From positions 612,600 through 676,599 of the forward strand of contig VYZB01000279.1 of assembly GCA_013397455.1 (NCBI GenBank): 64,000 nucleotides of DNA, given 5' to 3'. Shown one piece after another: positions 1 through 13,300 of this stretch; position 1 is the stretch's first letter, and the number at the start of each line of letters is the position of its first letter. Origin of the DNA: Crotophaga sulcirostris (lineage: Eukaryota > Chordata > Aves > Cuculiformes > Crotophagidae). The notes beneath the pieces are model-generated. The model searched no databases and had not been told where the DNA came from. It saw only the letters and a list, made by a program, of their open reading frames with translations. The translations under genes and the position numbers were made by a program.

Positions 1-2154
1 ATGCACTTGTGTCAAAATCTTTGCTTCATATTTATCACGTGCTTTCACCTTTGCCAGTTCAGTACTGGATCCAGCCTACACCATCATCTTCAGGATTTTG
101 AGTAGGTTAAGAGCCTATTTAAACTTAAGAACAACATCTTCAAAATATCTAGTTGGTAGAACCACTTCGAAATCTGTGTTCAGGAAAACATGAAAGGTAG
201 AATCTATACCTTGGGTACATTTTTTGAGAAAACTTTAAAAACAGCTCTCAAAGGAAAGACTGTGTTGAGGGACAGGGTTTCAGGCTGATGAGGTGGCTGC
301 AGAGCTCCCCATCAGCTGCAGTGCACCATCCTGCAGAGAGTGCAATAAGAGAATTAGCTGCAGACATCTGAACAGTCTGCATCTCCAGGGTTTGCCACAG
401 GTGAGCTTTGAGAAGGGGCACCAGAGACCACCTCCATCCCAGTATGAAGCCTTAAATCTGAAGTTTTTAAGAATGGAGGAAAGAAAGTACTCAAACATTT
501 ATATAACAGAGCTCGGGTAGGAGCTACAGCTACAAATTAAAACTATTGGTTATGCTGAGATTTACAAATGCTGCAAAGAAAGGCCATGAAAGATTGTTAT
601 AATTCAGATGTCCTCATCACTCCCCAAAATAATGAAATGCTCAGTATCATCATTCATAGGACACAAAAAACCACTTCTAAATCGTCTAAACCAGTTAAGG
701 TACATATGGTACATGCCACATATGATACCAATAGGTACACCAACTGCTTGCAGATTAACACCAACAGTGAAATATATGAAGGGTAACTCAATAAATAGTA
801 ATTTATAAATGTAAATATAAATGTTCTACAACTAGGATGAAGCTTTCAACCTTTCATGAGCAGCTTCTAACCTGGACTGAGTTTGAAGTTTCACGTACAC
901 ACCTTTAGTGACTGAGCAGCTAATAAATACAAATCAAAAAAAGCTGAAGTCTTCTTTCTAAGCACACCACTACAGAAGCATTAAGCCTGTGCTCAAGTTG
1001 GAGGCACATGCCTCCATTTAGAAAATTTCTGTTGCTTCCCATTGTTTTTAAAGCTAAATATTTACTTCTGCACTTAGGCCATTTGGTACTGTTAGTAAGA
1101 TGAAGAGAAGCATCAGCCTCAAGGTTCTCTACAACTTCTAAGTATTCACTTTGCCTACACCTGCTTTGCAATGCCACAATTTCCACTAACACATTTGCTT
1201 TTATTTCTTCTTCATGGCTAGCTGCCTGGCCCTGGTGAAAAAATCTGCTGTTTTCATGAGGCAGCACTAGCTGACAAAATAATTGACTCCTGGGAGCTGC
1301 ATAGATACAAACACTCCTAATGTATTATTAGGTATGATGTCATCCGTGAGGCACAACTTAATGACTATTTATCATGTATGTAACACTTCATTTGGAAACG
1401 TGGTATAATTTTTCATCTTCAGCCTACCGGACAAGATAAAAAACTTGTCAAGTGTATTGATCTTTAATTTACTACACCATGGATAATATCTTAATTTACT
1501 GGGAAAGAAAATTGACAGAATGGCAGCTCTGGGGACTGACATTTGTTTTTCTCTAATGGAGAATTCATATGGCCTAGGTAAAAGCAGTACATACTCCCAA
1601 AACTCACCTCTATTATTTCAAGTCCTCTTGGAGACTATTAGTGATGCAGACAGTGAGGCTGATCTTCAGATGGGTACAGTTGTTCACCCCTCTGATGTAA
1701 AAGACATTAGATGCAAAGCACTGAAATGTTAAAGCCTAATGAGTTTTATTATACTAATCTTGTCTCACCTAGTGGTGAATTCATGCCAGAAACCCTAACC
1801 CAGTTAATCCTGGAGCAAGACCCTCAGTTGGAGCATTGAGCAAAGGCTTGTTTATGTTTTCCTGCCACTCTTGCCAGGTCTCTTATTTTCATCAGATTTG
1901 GTATGGTCACTAAGTGACCCATTAGAACCACAACGTCCATCCTTCTTTTTCTAATTAGATTTACAGGCTTCACATTTGCCAAGCAAACCTTGAAAATTAA
2001 AGGCTCAAAATCTTTGAGGCAAATCAAAGAATTCAGCTAAGTAGGATTTAAAATTCATTATTTTCAAGCAAACTGCCAACTTCTGCCTGCATACATTTGC
2101 AACACTGTGATACTGACAACTGCAAGATGCAACAACACACAGCCGATAATCAAG

Positions 2155-2602
2155 ATATTGGGGTACTGGAGTGTGTACAAAGGGTAACAAAGCTCGTGAA
2201 GGGTCTGGAGCACAGGTCTCATGGTGAGCAGCTGAGGGAACTGAGGCTCTTTAGTCTGGAGAAAAGGAGGCTGAGGGGAGACTTTATCACTCTCTACGGC
2301 TACCTGAAAGGAGGTTCTGTTCTTCCAAGTAAAAAGTGACAGAATGAGAGGAAATGACCTCAAGTTACACAAGGGGAGGTTTAGATTAGATATTAGGAAA
2401 AATTACTTCACTGAAAAGGCTTCACTGCCAAGCACTGGAACAGGCTTCCCAGGGAAGTGGTTCAGTCCCCATCCCTGGAGGTATTTAAAAGATGGGTAAA
2501 CATGGTGCTTAGGGACATGGTTTAGTGGCAGACTTGGCAGTGTTAGGTTTATGGTTGGATTTGATGATCTTAAAGGTTGTTTCCAACCTAAATGATTCTG
2601 TA
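2155..2602 (+). mobile_element. CR1 LINE fragment, older subfamily
   Basis: A 5'-truncated CR1 non-LTR retrotransposon in forward orientation. The landmarks are the ORF2 tail ([30 protein letters not shown]), the GGAGGTTTAGATTAGATATTAGG block near 2376, and the 3' end with GGTTGGATTTGATGATCTTAAAGG and TTCCAACC followed by ATTCTGTA. The tail differs from the other copies in the window. Several small deletions and a broken frame around 2330-2430 indicate an older insertion. Confidence 0.93.
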
Positions 2603-4067
2603 TACCCATTTCCTTGCCTCTCCCTCTTTTCCCATACTCCTGTAACTATTTATTTACAGCCACCATATGGTAATTACATATAGTCACTCTTGGCTTGAGA
2701 CGAACTGGGACCTATCAAATGGAAACAAATACCAATCCACTAAAACTATTCTATTTCATAAATTGCATTCTGTGAACCCAACAATGTGAAAAGGTTAGGT
2801 GGGAGAAAGCCCCACAGGTTGCTAAAATCCAAGGTCTTCTCCATATTTTTTTCCAAAAATCTGAAAAACACATATAGTCTCAATCTCAGCCTTTTCCAAG
2901 GTGGTCAAGTCTAGGTCCAGATGTTGAATTGCTTTTCTCCCCAGCTACGGATGTTGCTAAGACATCTCCCTTTTGGCTGCTTGACCCATACACCAGCCCT
3001 ACCCTCGCCCCTCCCCATGCACCTGCCTCCAGGAAGAGCTGGGAAAACCCACTGAACTCTGTGTTTATTGACCATTTTTAAAAATACTGCTTTACAGTAA
3101 TTTATTGGTTTTGTTCTATTTGGCACCACATGTATTTCTAAGAACGTAAACATCTTCCCCTCCCACCAACATCCCTTCCACCAGAAAAAAAGATAAAGTG
3201 AAAGGACAGGTTAACATGAAAACTGCAAGCTAAACACAACTCAAGCTCATAACATTTTCAGTATGAATTCTTTATATTCCTAGTTAACAGGGTAGAAGCT
3301 TTCTTGCAACAAATCTGCTTGTGTTCAGTTCGTTACTTTCCATGAAAAAAAAAAAAAGGAAGAAAATTACTGCTTTTAGATAAAGATCAGAAAATACCGA
3401 TTCCTTGAAGCCTGGAGATAAGCTAAACTAAGATACTTTTAAGTAGTTATGCATTACACCTAGCTACCTCCCAGTTTTCCACACTGATACGTTACTCTTG
3501 ATTCTCCCATGTTGCATCTTAATTCACCCTCCAGCAAGATCCCTCAATAGTGTATTATTCAAAGCAGTATCATGACTGTTGTTTTCAATGTACTAGGTGC
3601 ATCTGGTTTTCTTTTCAGACTCTCATTTCTGCACAGACATGCAGCCATAATGGGTAGCAGCATCTCCCAAGGGAGTTATCCAAGCTCTATTAACAAATCT
3701 GAAAATTTCCCCTTCACTTTCCACAAACTTACCAGGACGTTTCTATTTCAAGGTTCTTTTAACAATTTTATTACTCTAGCGAGTGAAAAGAAGGTTTGCA
3801 TATTTCTTTCATGGTGAACATCTCTTGCCAATGACGTGAAAGAACAGATTAAAAAGAAAACTAATGCACAATATGATTCATCTGTCTCTAAAACAGTTGC
3901 CCTCAGAAACTGACCAGTTATCAGTGGTAGGTAAACAACCAAGAGGAAAGGAGTTTCTTAGCATCTCATAAGAACACGGTAACATTTCCTGAAGCAAAGG
4001 CACCAACACCAAAAAGCTTCCTCCAAAATTACACTGACTATTCCAAAGGTAAAAGTAGATACTTATC

Positions 4068-4302
4068 AACTCAGGGGAGGTTTAGACTTGATGTTAGGAA
4101 GAAGTTCTTCACCGAAAGGGTGATTGGCCACTGGAATGCACTGCCCAGGGAGGTGGTGGAGTCGCCGACCCTTGATGTGTTTAAAGGAAGGTTGGATGAG
4201 ACACTCAGTGCCATGGTTTAGGTGATGGGATGGTGTTAGTGTTGGCTTATAGGTTGGACTTGATGATCTCAGAGGTCTCTTCCAACCTGGTTATACTGTG
4301 AA
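4068..4302 (+). mobile_element. CR1 LINE 3' fragment, young subfamily
   Basis: A 5'-truncated CR1 in forward orientation that begins in the GGGGAGGTTTAGACTTGATG block. It runs through the ORF2 stop (LSAMV then TAG) and the 3' UTR, and ends with the GGTTGGA ... TCCAACC hairpin and ATACTGTGA. The frame across the ORF2 tail is intact. Confidence 0.94.
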
Positions 4303-7300
4303 ACTCCAGATAAGAATGACAAACATAAGACACCTCTATAGAAAAAGGTTTACCAATTCTGCAGTGATCCAAAATTTAAATACGCAGTTTAGAAACGAGC
4401 CGGGAACCAGGAAAAATTGCAAGTGCCATCATCTTGTAAAAAGCATAGGACATGGCATCCCCAAAGGCCTGAGTCATACCCACATTCCGTGCTCTCATAT
4501 GCACCTGTGAGAAAGCTCTGGAAAAGCAAACTCTCATCCATTATCATATAAAGCCATCCTTTCCCAACTCGAGTTGTTCCTTTCGTCCGTCACTCCCTGA
4601 ATCTCATCTGGCTGTGTATCCTCCCCAGCAGCCAGGAAGCTGGGGTTCCCACCAGCCCCATTCACTCATCTGGTAAAAGGAGCCCAGGTGCCAAGTCTTG
4701 CCACTCCAGCCATCCGAGCCATCTGGGATGCTGCTGGGGGCAGCAAGGGTGTTACATCTCTAAGTAAAGTGATGATTTCACTTGCAAGGGACCCTGAGGA
4801 CACCAAAAACCAGCATCCCGAGGCAGAAGGCAGCCTACATCCAAGCACACTGCCCCTTCCTGACACGGATCCAATAGAAAAGCTTTCCCACTGGTAGGCT
4901 TGGAAGACTGTGGGGTGCGGAGGGGCCTCTCTCCCACACTGAGGAGCTGTGGGGGGAAGGAAGAGGGGAGGTGGAAGCACTAAGAAAAAGTGAGGGGATT
5001 TGCAGGGAAAGGCAAGATCCAGCACAAGGTACCAGAGGGTGAGTGGGAGGAAATGAGAGCAGATATGTACTCGCTAATTATAGCTGCATTTCAAGCAGCT
5101 CCAGCAAAATGCCGTGGCGCGTGTGACGGCAGAGAGCCGAGCCAGACGTGCCAAGGAAGCCAGGTTTCGCTCCACCTCAGATCTCATGGGGGACAGGAGC
5201 AGGAGGCAGACACAGGAAACCAAGGGAGGTGATGAAAACAAGGAATCCTATTTTTATATCTTATGAGCAACTGTGGATAATTCACATCAACACGTACTCA
5301 GCATTGAGCTCCTCACCCACCAACTGGGGAAGGAGCTGCATCGCCTTCACTCCTCTATCACCATCCCCAGCAGCAGAAATCCTCTGCAGCAGCATGCACC
5401 TCTCTGCCTCAGCATCCCCTGCTCTAGCAGCACCACAGCACTCAGTAGCTGCTCTCCCCTCAGTTTTTTTTCCTTCCCAGACCAGCTTTCACATTGGAGG
5501 CCACCAGACCCAGTAGAAAACATGCTGGTTGATAGAGGCCAAGCACCACAAAGCAACAGAACATTTGCCAAAGATAATTTGTCACAGCCACACAGTTGCA
5601 CTGCTGGGAGAATGCATAACCCTACTTTTACAGTCTCTATCTTTTGATTATTAAAGGGGCCAATTAGCACATAAATTGAGCTGTGAATACTGAAAGGGAT
5701 TTAAAAACAGTAATAATTAAAGAGTAGGACAGTGACTGGTCTCATGAACTGCCCTTTATCTTCCCTGGCCTGATTGCCAAGCTGCTTACATAGTGATGAA
5801 AAAAAAGTAGCAGTGCTCATTAACTGTACCCAGGAGCATCCGTGTGCCCCCAAGCCCTGTGCTTGCAAATACACAGGCTCCCCACCCCACACTGACACAC
5901 ACAGTATTTATTGGGACATCTCTGACTTCACACAGACTTGAGTCCCCAAGAAACTTTCTCCCCTCCACCCTCCAAATGCCTGGAGAGACTGCTCCACAAG
6001 TATACCTTCATTCCAGCTAGACAGTGGGACACTGAGCCCCAAAAAGGGAAGAGTTGACTCATCCAGAGACAGCAAAAGTGCCAAAGCTCAGCATCCCACC
6101 TATTTCCCCTATAGCAGCCACTGCCTAATGAAGAGTATCTGATGGCAAACTAAACCTTAAGCTGCTCCCCAAGGCAACAGTCAGCATCTTTACTTACAGA
6201 CTGACAAAAATCCCCAGGGAAGTCAATGCTGACTCCTACGTGGAACATGGGAAATGTATATCTTTTTAATCACCACAGCAGTGATTCATCCTCAATGCTG
6301 GTACAGTTTCTGCTCTTCGTTGCTCTGAAGCAACTGCATTGATTCAGTTCCCCTGTGAATACAACTGCCTCTCAACTACAATATTTACTAATAGGATGGC
6401 TACATACACTCAGCTGGCATACAGGCAGCTCCATCCTGACCCCCAGGGCAAGGTCTTCTCAGTTCTCCCAAAGAAGAAAACTAAGTATGGAAGGGAGTTC
6501 ATCTGGACTCACTTTGCACCAGTAAAACTGATGACATATCCACAGAAGTTGAATGAACATAAGCTTAATGAAGAAGCCACTAAGGGTTCTGTAAGAAAGA
6601 ATGCCGATCCACCATGTTTCACACATATAAATTAGAACATAACTCAAATAATGTCCTCCTTTCTGCATCTGAAACATACCAGTTTGACAATTTGTTATAA
6701 AAAGTACGTTTCGCTAAAAAAAGAAAGGAAAACAAAATGCCACAGGAAAAAGACTAGAGCTTATTTAGGAATAAACAAATGTAATCATGAAAACAATGGC
6801 ATATTTCTACTCCATTTAGCACTGCATGAAACCTCAATGTGCCAGGCTGATGCTGCTACAAAGCTCTATCTCCCAATGCCTTGCCAGCAGCAAGATCAAG
6901 TAGTGGCACTGAAATTGCTGCCTCTGTTTACAAGACCAGAAAGCAAGGCACAGGCTGTTAAACAGACAAGTGCCCCAAAATGTGGGCCAATACCCCACCT
7001 GTAAGGCTTAAAAGGGAGTCAGACTAAAACCCACAAACTCTTTCGGATAGGCTCTAGGCACCCAGAGCATAACAGAAAGACTGGAAGTTCTCTGTGGTAC
7101 TCTAAGAAATATAGGACAATTAACACTATATATGGACTCTACCACTTCAGTTTCCTGGTCACCTCTGATGTTAACAACTTTTAACAATAAAAGTGAGAGC
7201 CCATCAAATTCACACAGGCAGTAAACAGCTTTGAAATTAGTGTGAGCCAAGTTCCCCCGAAGAGAGGTACATGCTTGAGAGAGACAATTACAGAGGAGCT

Positions 7301-10300
7301 GAGCAGATTTATATCTGCTGGTTTAGCATTAAATCTCTTCAGAGCATTTAGAAACATTAAATTGAGATCTTATTAAAAAACTCGGCATTTTTATTTCACT
7401 AGATTAATGATACTTACATTACTAAATTCAATCTGTAGTTTCAAACACCACCAACAACACAGCTCTATCTAAGTGTAATTAAAGAACTAGTCATCATTTT
7501 GGGGAAAATTTCTGGAGGCACACCAGCAAGCTTGATAAATTCAAGGAACTCACCCACACATGGAAATTCTAGCACACATATTTTATCATTCCCTTGCCTT
7601 TCTGTGTACAAGGAAAAAATCCTGATAGCATTATGTTATAAAACAGTTCAACTGAAGAGACTGAAAGCTCGCAGCAGGCTTCACTTCTACACACTAGTTA
7701 ATCATCATTTATTGGAAACTTTGCACTTGTGTGTTTTGGCTTGCTAATCTTTTGACTACAGAAGCTGCAAGTCTGAGGGGGTTTTGACTAAACAGTAGAT
7801 TGCCAGTTTTAAATGAAGACGGTAAGAGCTTTCGTTTGCATTTTCACTTGAGAGGAAGAGATCTAGTCCTATCGCTACAGGATGCAAAACAGAAGCATAC
7901 TGCTTTGTAAGGCACTGATCTGCCTTCACTCTCTTTTCAAGAGATAATTAAATATGTGGCAACACCATCCACGGTAGCATGCTATTTTAAAACAGATGTT
8001 GGAACATGTATTTAGAATCCAGTGCTTCAGCAAAGGAAACAAGATTGCAAATTATCCTTTTTAATAACTCAGCACAGAGCAAAATATTTAATCCAGTATT
8101 TTCTAGAAGGGAAGATAAAGATAGCTTAGAATACCATGTACTTTCGTAGTAGAATTTCTAGAACATTTTAAATATCTCCTATTTCCCCAATAGCTTAAAA
8201 CATTAGAAATTAAATACCTGAATATGGATGATGTTCTCCTGTCTCTAGCTTTCCTAACATAGTTAAGAGTAACCTGTAGACTGTGAGAACGTGCAATACA
8301 AAACACGAAAAAATATTTCACTGAGTTAGAGTTGAAATCCTGGCCTAGGTATGCAGGGAAAAAAAGAAAACCAACCGTCAACTGTAAAGTACAAGACATA
8401 TCACTGAAACTAACTATTGCCAGGGCAGCAAGTAACTTAGAATCAGTTAAAATATAGTAGATACCTGCCTGCGTTTACTACAGAGAAAAAAATAAGTCCT
8501 GTATCTGCATAGACATGTGGTTTAGCAAGAACAGTACAAGATTTGGAAGACTGATTTTGGCAACTCCTTTCTTTGCTTTGCTTCCTCATCATGAAACTAA
8601 GAATAAATACATCACTGACATACAAAGATATTTATCCTATGACAAAAGCCCTGGGAAAAACCCAAAAAAGCATGCATACAAGAAGCATAACTGAGACTGA
8701 CTGATCAGCCCTTTTTTCTTCATCATTAATTGCAAAACTCCCTTGGTTTTGGAAAGGCCACGTTAGCCATGTGTTAATGTCACTAGCATTATGTTGTTGC
8801 TGTTTTAAAGCCCAAGAAATCATACATTTCCTTTATCATATTTTACAAAACCTAAACAAGCTATTTGAAGTAGGCCCTGATTCTTTTTCTCAAATAAATG
8901 ATAATTCAAAACATTTTTAAATGTGGAGATTTTTAAAGCATTTAGTAGACTTTAATCTCCTGCTGCCACAAGGAGGAGAAAAAAAAAAATCAAAGCAATG
9001 ACTGGCACTGAGAAAAAAAGAGGATAAACCTGAGTTTATAGAGGCATTTTCAGGAAATCACAGGTCAGTCCCATCTAGCACCTTCTTTATTAAGTAGATG
9101 TAAAACATTTATGGGATAAAAGTACTAGGAAAAAATATCAGAGAGTCCCCACGATGCCTGCCAAACGTAATGCGAGCAGCTTGCCTGGTGTGCCGTGCCT
9201 CAACCCTGGCTCTCTTTTGAGCATCTGCCCAGTGGGATAGATCTCCCCCTTCCACAGGCAGGGCCAACAGGTATACGTGTTTATATTTTTAAGCACATCT
9301 GAAACAGAGACAATTTATCAAGTTGCTGGTTATATCTATGTGGCCAAAGCAGAAACAGTGGGCTTTTTTACCCGTTATACCTACCCTCTGATTTCATGAG
9401 GGGGGATTCATGATGATAGCCAGGCATGGCGATTAATAGGTTTTTTCTCCCCTTCAGAATAAGCAGAATTTTAGACTAACTACTTCAAAAATCAAAACAT
9501 AATGGTAATATAACTTTACTCTGGAACAACAATGGCTTTTGTTATATTCTGGTACAGACTGAACACCACGCTACTTTTTCCAAGTGGTGCTTCATGTCAT
9601 GTAAGCCTAAGAAAAGGGAAGGGAGGAGAGAGAACGAAGCTCTTCTATTATTTATCAGACTCACAGCCTAGTCTTTGCCCCCACGAGTTATTTCAGAGAT
9701 CTATGGACACAGAATCTGCAGAAGATTTTCCCTCATTAATATTTTCAAACATGCTGATCAACAACACAACACTAACTTTATATAACACTGATTACCGTGA
9801 TTTTTTTTAGGCCCCAAGAATGCTTAAAAAAGTTAAATTCCTTTGCCTTTATGTCATAACAGTGTACCACAAAGTAGCATATGAGCACTGCGCATTTACT
9901 GAAGCTCATAAGTTATTGATAACACTCTTAAAAACTAAGCTGACAAAGCCATTCGACTTTTGGTGATTTACATAATTATATTTTCAGTACAATTTACTTA
10001 TTATTCTGCTGCCTATAATCAACTTTTAAGCAAACATTTCATGTGTACACTTCTGTTTTAACCTAAAGCAATACAAATTACTCTGCAAATGCAGTTACAT
10101 GCAAGAGCAGAGGTCTCATGAAATGCATCTCAGTTACTTGCTTTAAAGCAGTTGCTAATAAACAGGAGAAAAGAACAATATCCATCACCTCTTTACATTC
10201 CTGTGACTGCTCATTTGTTCATATCACAACAGCACCCAAAATTCAAGGACGAGAAACATCTGCTAGTTGTTTGATAGACCAATATAATTTGGGCATTTAT

Positions 10301-13300
10301 CTACCCTCTTGTTCTTGCTGAAAATCTGTTTCCAAACGGCCCCAGAAAGCCCCGGACGCACCAGGGTACTCCCTTTCAAAGCATGCATTCATTTTCTGTA
10401 ATCTGACACAAACCCAACATCGTGTTCTGCATTAAACTGCAAAAACCCATACCCTTGAAATTCCCCTCTGTCTCAGTCAGGAGCAGTTACCTAAGCAGAT
10501 TGTTCTGTTCCTTCTAAAAGGAAACTCGGGAAGGGAAAACAATGCACATACAAAACAAGACGGGCAGAAGGGAAGTGAGTCAGGGTTGCCGGAAAATATT
10601 TTCTTTGTGTTCAAATTGGCAAGTAATCTCGAGCATTCCTCGCCATCGCTGGCGTAGCACAGCAGATTTGTTGATGCAGGCTAGTTAAGGTAAACCTCTA
10701 CCTCCAAAATCCTCCAGCCATGTCAACACAAGTTACTCCCCCAGGCCCTGACAGCACAGCATCACTTTGCAAGGCGTGCCCAGCTGCGCAAGAAGGCTAA
10801 TCATTTGATGCTGGAAAACAAGTGCACGCCCAAATCCTTTTCAGGAGAGCGAGAGTGATAAGAGGAATTGCTATTAATCTTGAAGCAAGGATGGCAGAAG
10901 CCTGAGACTCTGAACTCCATCAAAATTGGTTCATGGGACCTTCAACAAGTCACTTAATTGTTGTGTTTCAGTTTTCCCTCCTAATACCTATCTAAGCACT
11001 TAATACATATATGTACAGCTGACAGAAGGTTGAAGAACTCCATCAGAAGGCAGCCAGGGCAAAATGTCAGAATGAGAAAGTAGCAGTGAAATACCTCCCA
11101 AAGATCTTTCAGATTAATATTATTCTTTAAATAGGCGCCATGGCAGGGAGGGATCACTGCAGCTCACCGTGTTTTCCAAGTGGTGATCGGGAAGCTATAG
11201 GCACCTGAAGCATCATAATCTCAGGATAAGGGTAACCTCAGCCTCCTGAATGCTGGACAAGGAAGGCAGCAGGATCTCAAGAGGTGAAAGTGCCTTGCCT
11301 TTAGGAAAAGGAAGGATCAGATGAATCACAATACTGTGTAACTCCTCCTACACAACTCTTCTCTAGTGGACTCATTACCAGCTGAAGACAGCGTAGCTCT
11401 GGCTTCTTGAGCTCAGAAAGGCAGGCCAAACTCTGCACCACAAACATGCTTTGCAAGTGAAAGCCACCACTTGCTAGACCTTGTGAAAAATTAGTCAGCC
11501 AGCATCTCCACTGCTCAAAGCTGCAGCCCATGCACCCTTGCACTGAGAAGTAGCCAAAGGCACCTCATATTTAGCCCTTGCTAGAAAGAGTCTTCCCCAG
11601 CTACAACCCTCAGGGTGTGAACAGAGATGCCCAAGATCTGTGCTGGGATATTGCAAGTAGCAGCAACACAGACTTCAGCACTTCATACCTGCAATGAAAT
11701 ACTACTGATAATTAGCACTGAAAACAATACTGATGTAAAACAGCACTACTGATGTCACAAGTGCTATCCCCAGTTTCTGTCAGGCTGATGATTGGCATTA
11801 TTAAAATCATCTTTTATCTCCCACAGTCCAGGAGGTCTATGCTCAAGCAAACCAGTGTTTAAACATTAAAATCCTACTTCTTTTGACAATTGAAATGTTT
11901 TCCATCAGCAGAGTGCCCACATAATTTATATACCACAAATACGATTTGGCAGGATTAAACATGAAAATAATATAGCAAGGATTTGTTATTGGAAGGGAAA
12001 CAGTTTGCAGCATACAACAGCCCAACAGAAGAAAAGCCTGACTGCTGTGATGAATAATGCATATTGCCTATGGTACTAATTAACCTTGTACTCCAGTAAG
12101 ATATTATGGAACAATAAGGCTAATTTGAATGTGGCCCGACAATTTTCCCAATGGCACCTGGAAATCAGTCTTTGGAACAAGTAAAATTTGAATTTTTTTA
12201 AACCAGAAGCCTTTGCTCAATAAACTTTCTGAAAGAATAGTTTTGTTTCTTTGTATCCACAGCCCACACTGTTTACATGCATGTACCCAGTGCAAAACCT
12301 ACAAGGGGACTCCACAACCAGAAATGGTCTACTTGGTTTTCCATGGGTCCTCACCCATCTGCCAGCAGCACGTAGTCAGTGACAATGTGCCTCCAACTAA
12401 ATCCCACAATGCCCTGGTAGACTCAGATGTCCTACAGACACAACTGCAACACGAATGTTGCACAGACTGAGTTTCTCCCCAATCAGAATCGCAGAACACA
12501 AGCTCACTGAAAATGAACAGTGGAACTTTAAGCTAATGTTTTTATGCCTCCGACCTAAAAGCAAATGCCTCTACCTGAAAACACTATCTCTTGCTCTTCT
12601 TGTAAAATAGTAATTTTCCTGTTAGCCCAAAGCTACATGTTGTATTAAACACACATGCCACACTAGAAGCACACACAGAGCAAGTAAAAAGTGTGACAAA
12701 CTACTTGCACACACAGGCATTACCAAAGACACAGAAGGCATCAAGCACTGGCATCTTGATAAACACGTTTTGTAAGAACATACATTCAGCTGTAGATTTA
12801 TACAATCATGGGATCAAGTTTTCAGATAACACTGGTCAAATGCTTTATATACCAAGATTTGACCTAGTATAGTACTATCTAGGGAGAAAAAAAACAAAAC
12901 CACACAAACCAGAAAAAAAGCAGACTTTTTTTCTCTCTCTCTCCAAGCACCCTTCTGCCCTGGGAATTGCTGGTAGGCCACCACACTGAACAGTACCCTA
13001 TGATATTCTGGAAGGGTGGGGTCTGGCAGGGGGCAATGCCCCCCCTGCCACTGTGTAGTTAACACACTACATTTCAGCCAGTGCGTGACATGCCACCTTC
13101 ACCATCAGGACACCACAGCTCTTGTCAATGTCAATGCCATTAGCCACGCTCAGAGCTCAGTCAATAACAGACCCATACAATCATTTCACTTGTCCCCAAG
13201 CACTGGATTTCCAGCTGACAGCCATCCCACACACCAGAGAGTGAAAACACCACATAGCACACCAGCAAAAAAGCACCAGGAAATGTCTCACTTGACTGCT

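Noticed and set aside
920..1267. 115-codon minus-strand open frame with a charged, helix-like stretch (EEEIKANVLVEIVALQ...)
   Set aside because: It reads a little like a coiled coil, but I cannot match it to a family, it has no splice-site context, and frames of 100-120 codons occur elsewhere here by chance. A blastp/tblastn hit to a bird protein would be needed.
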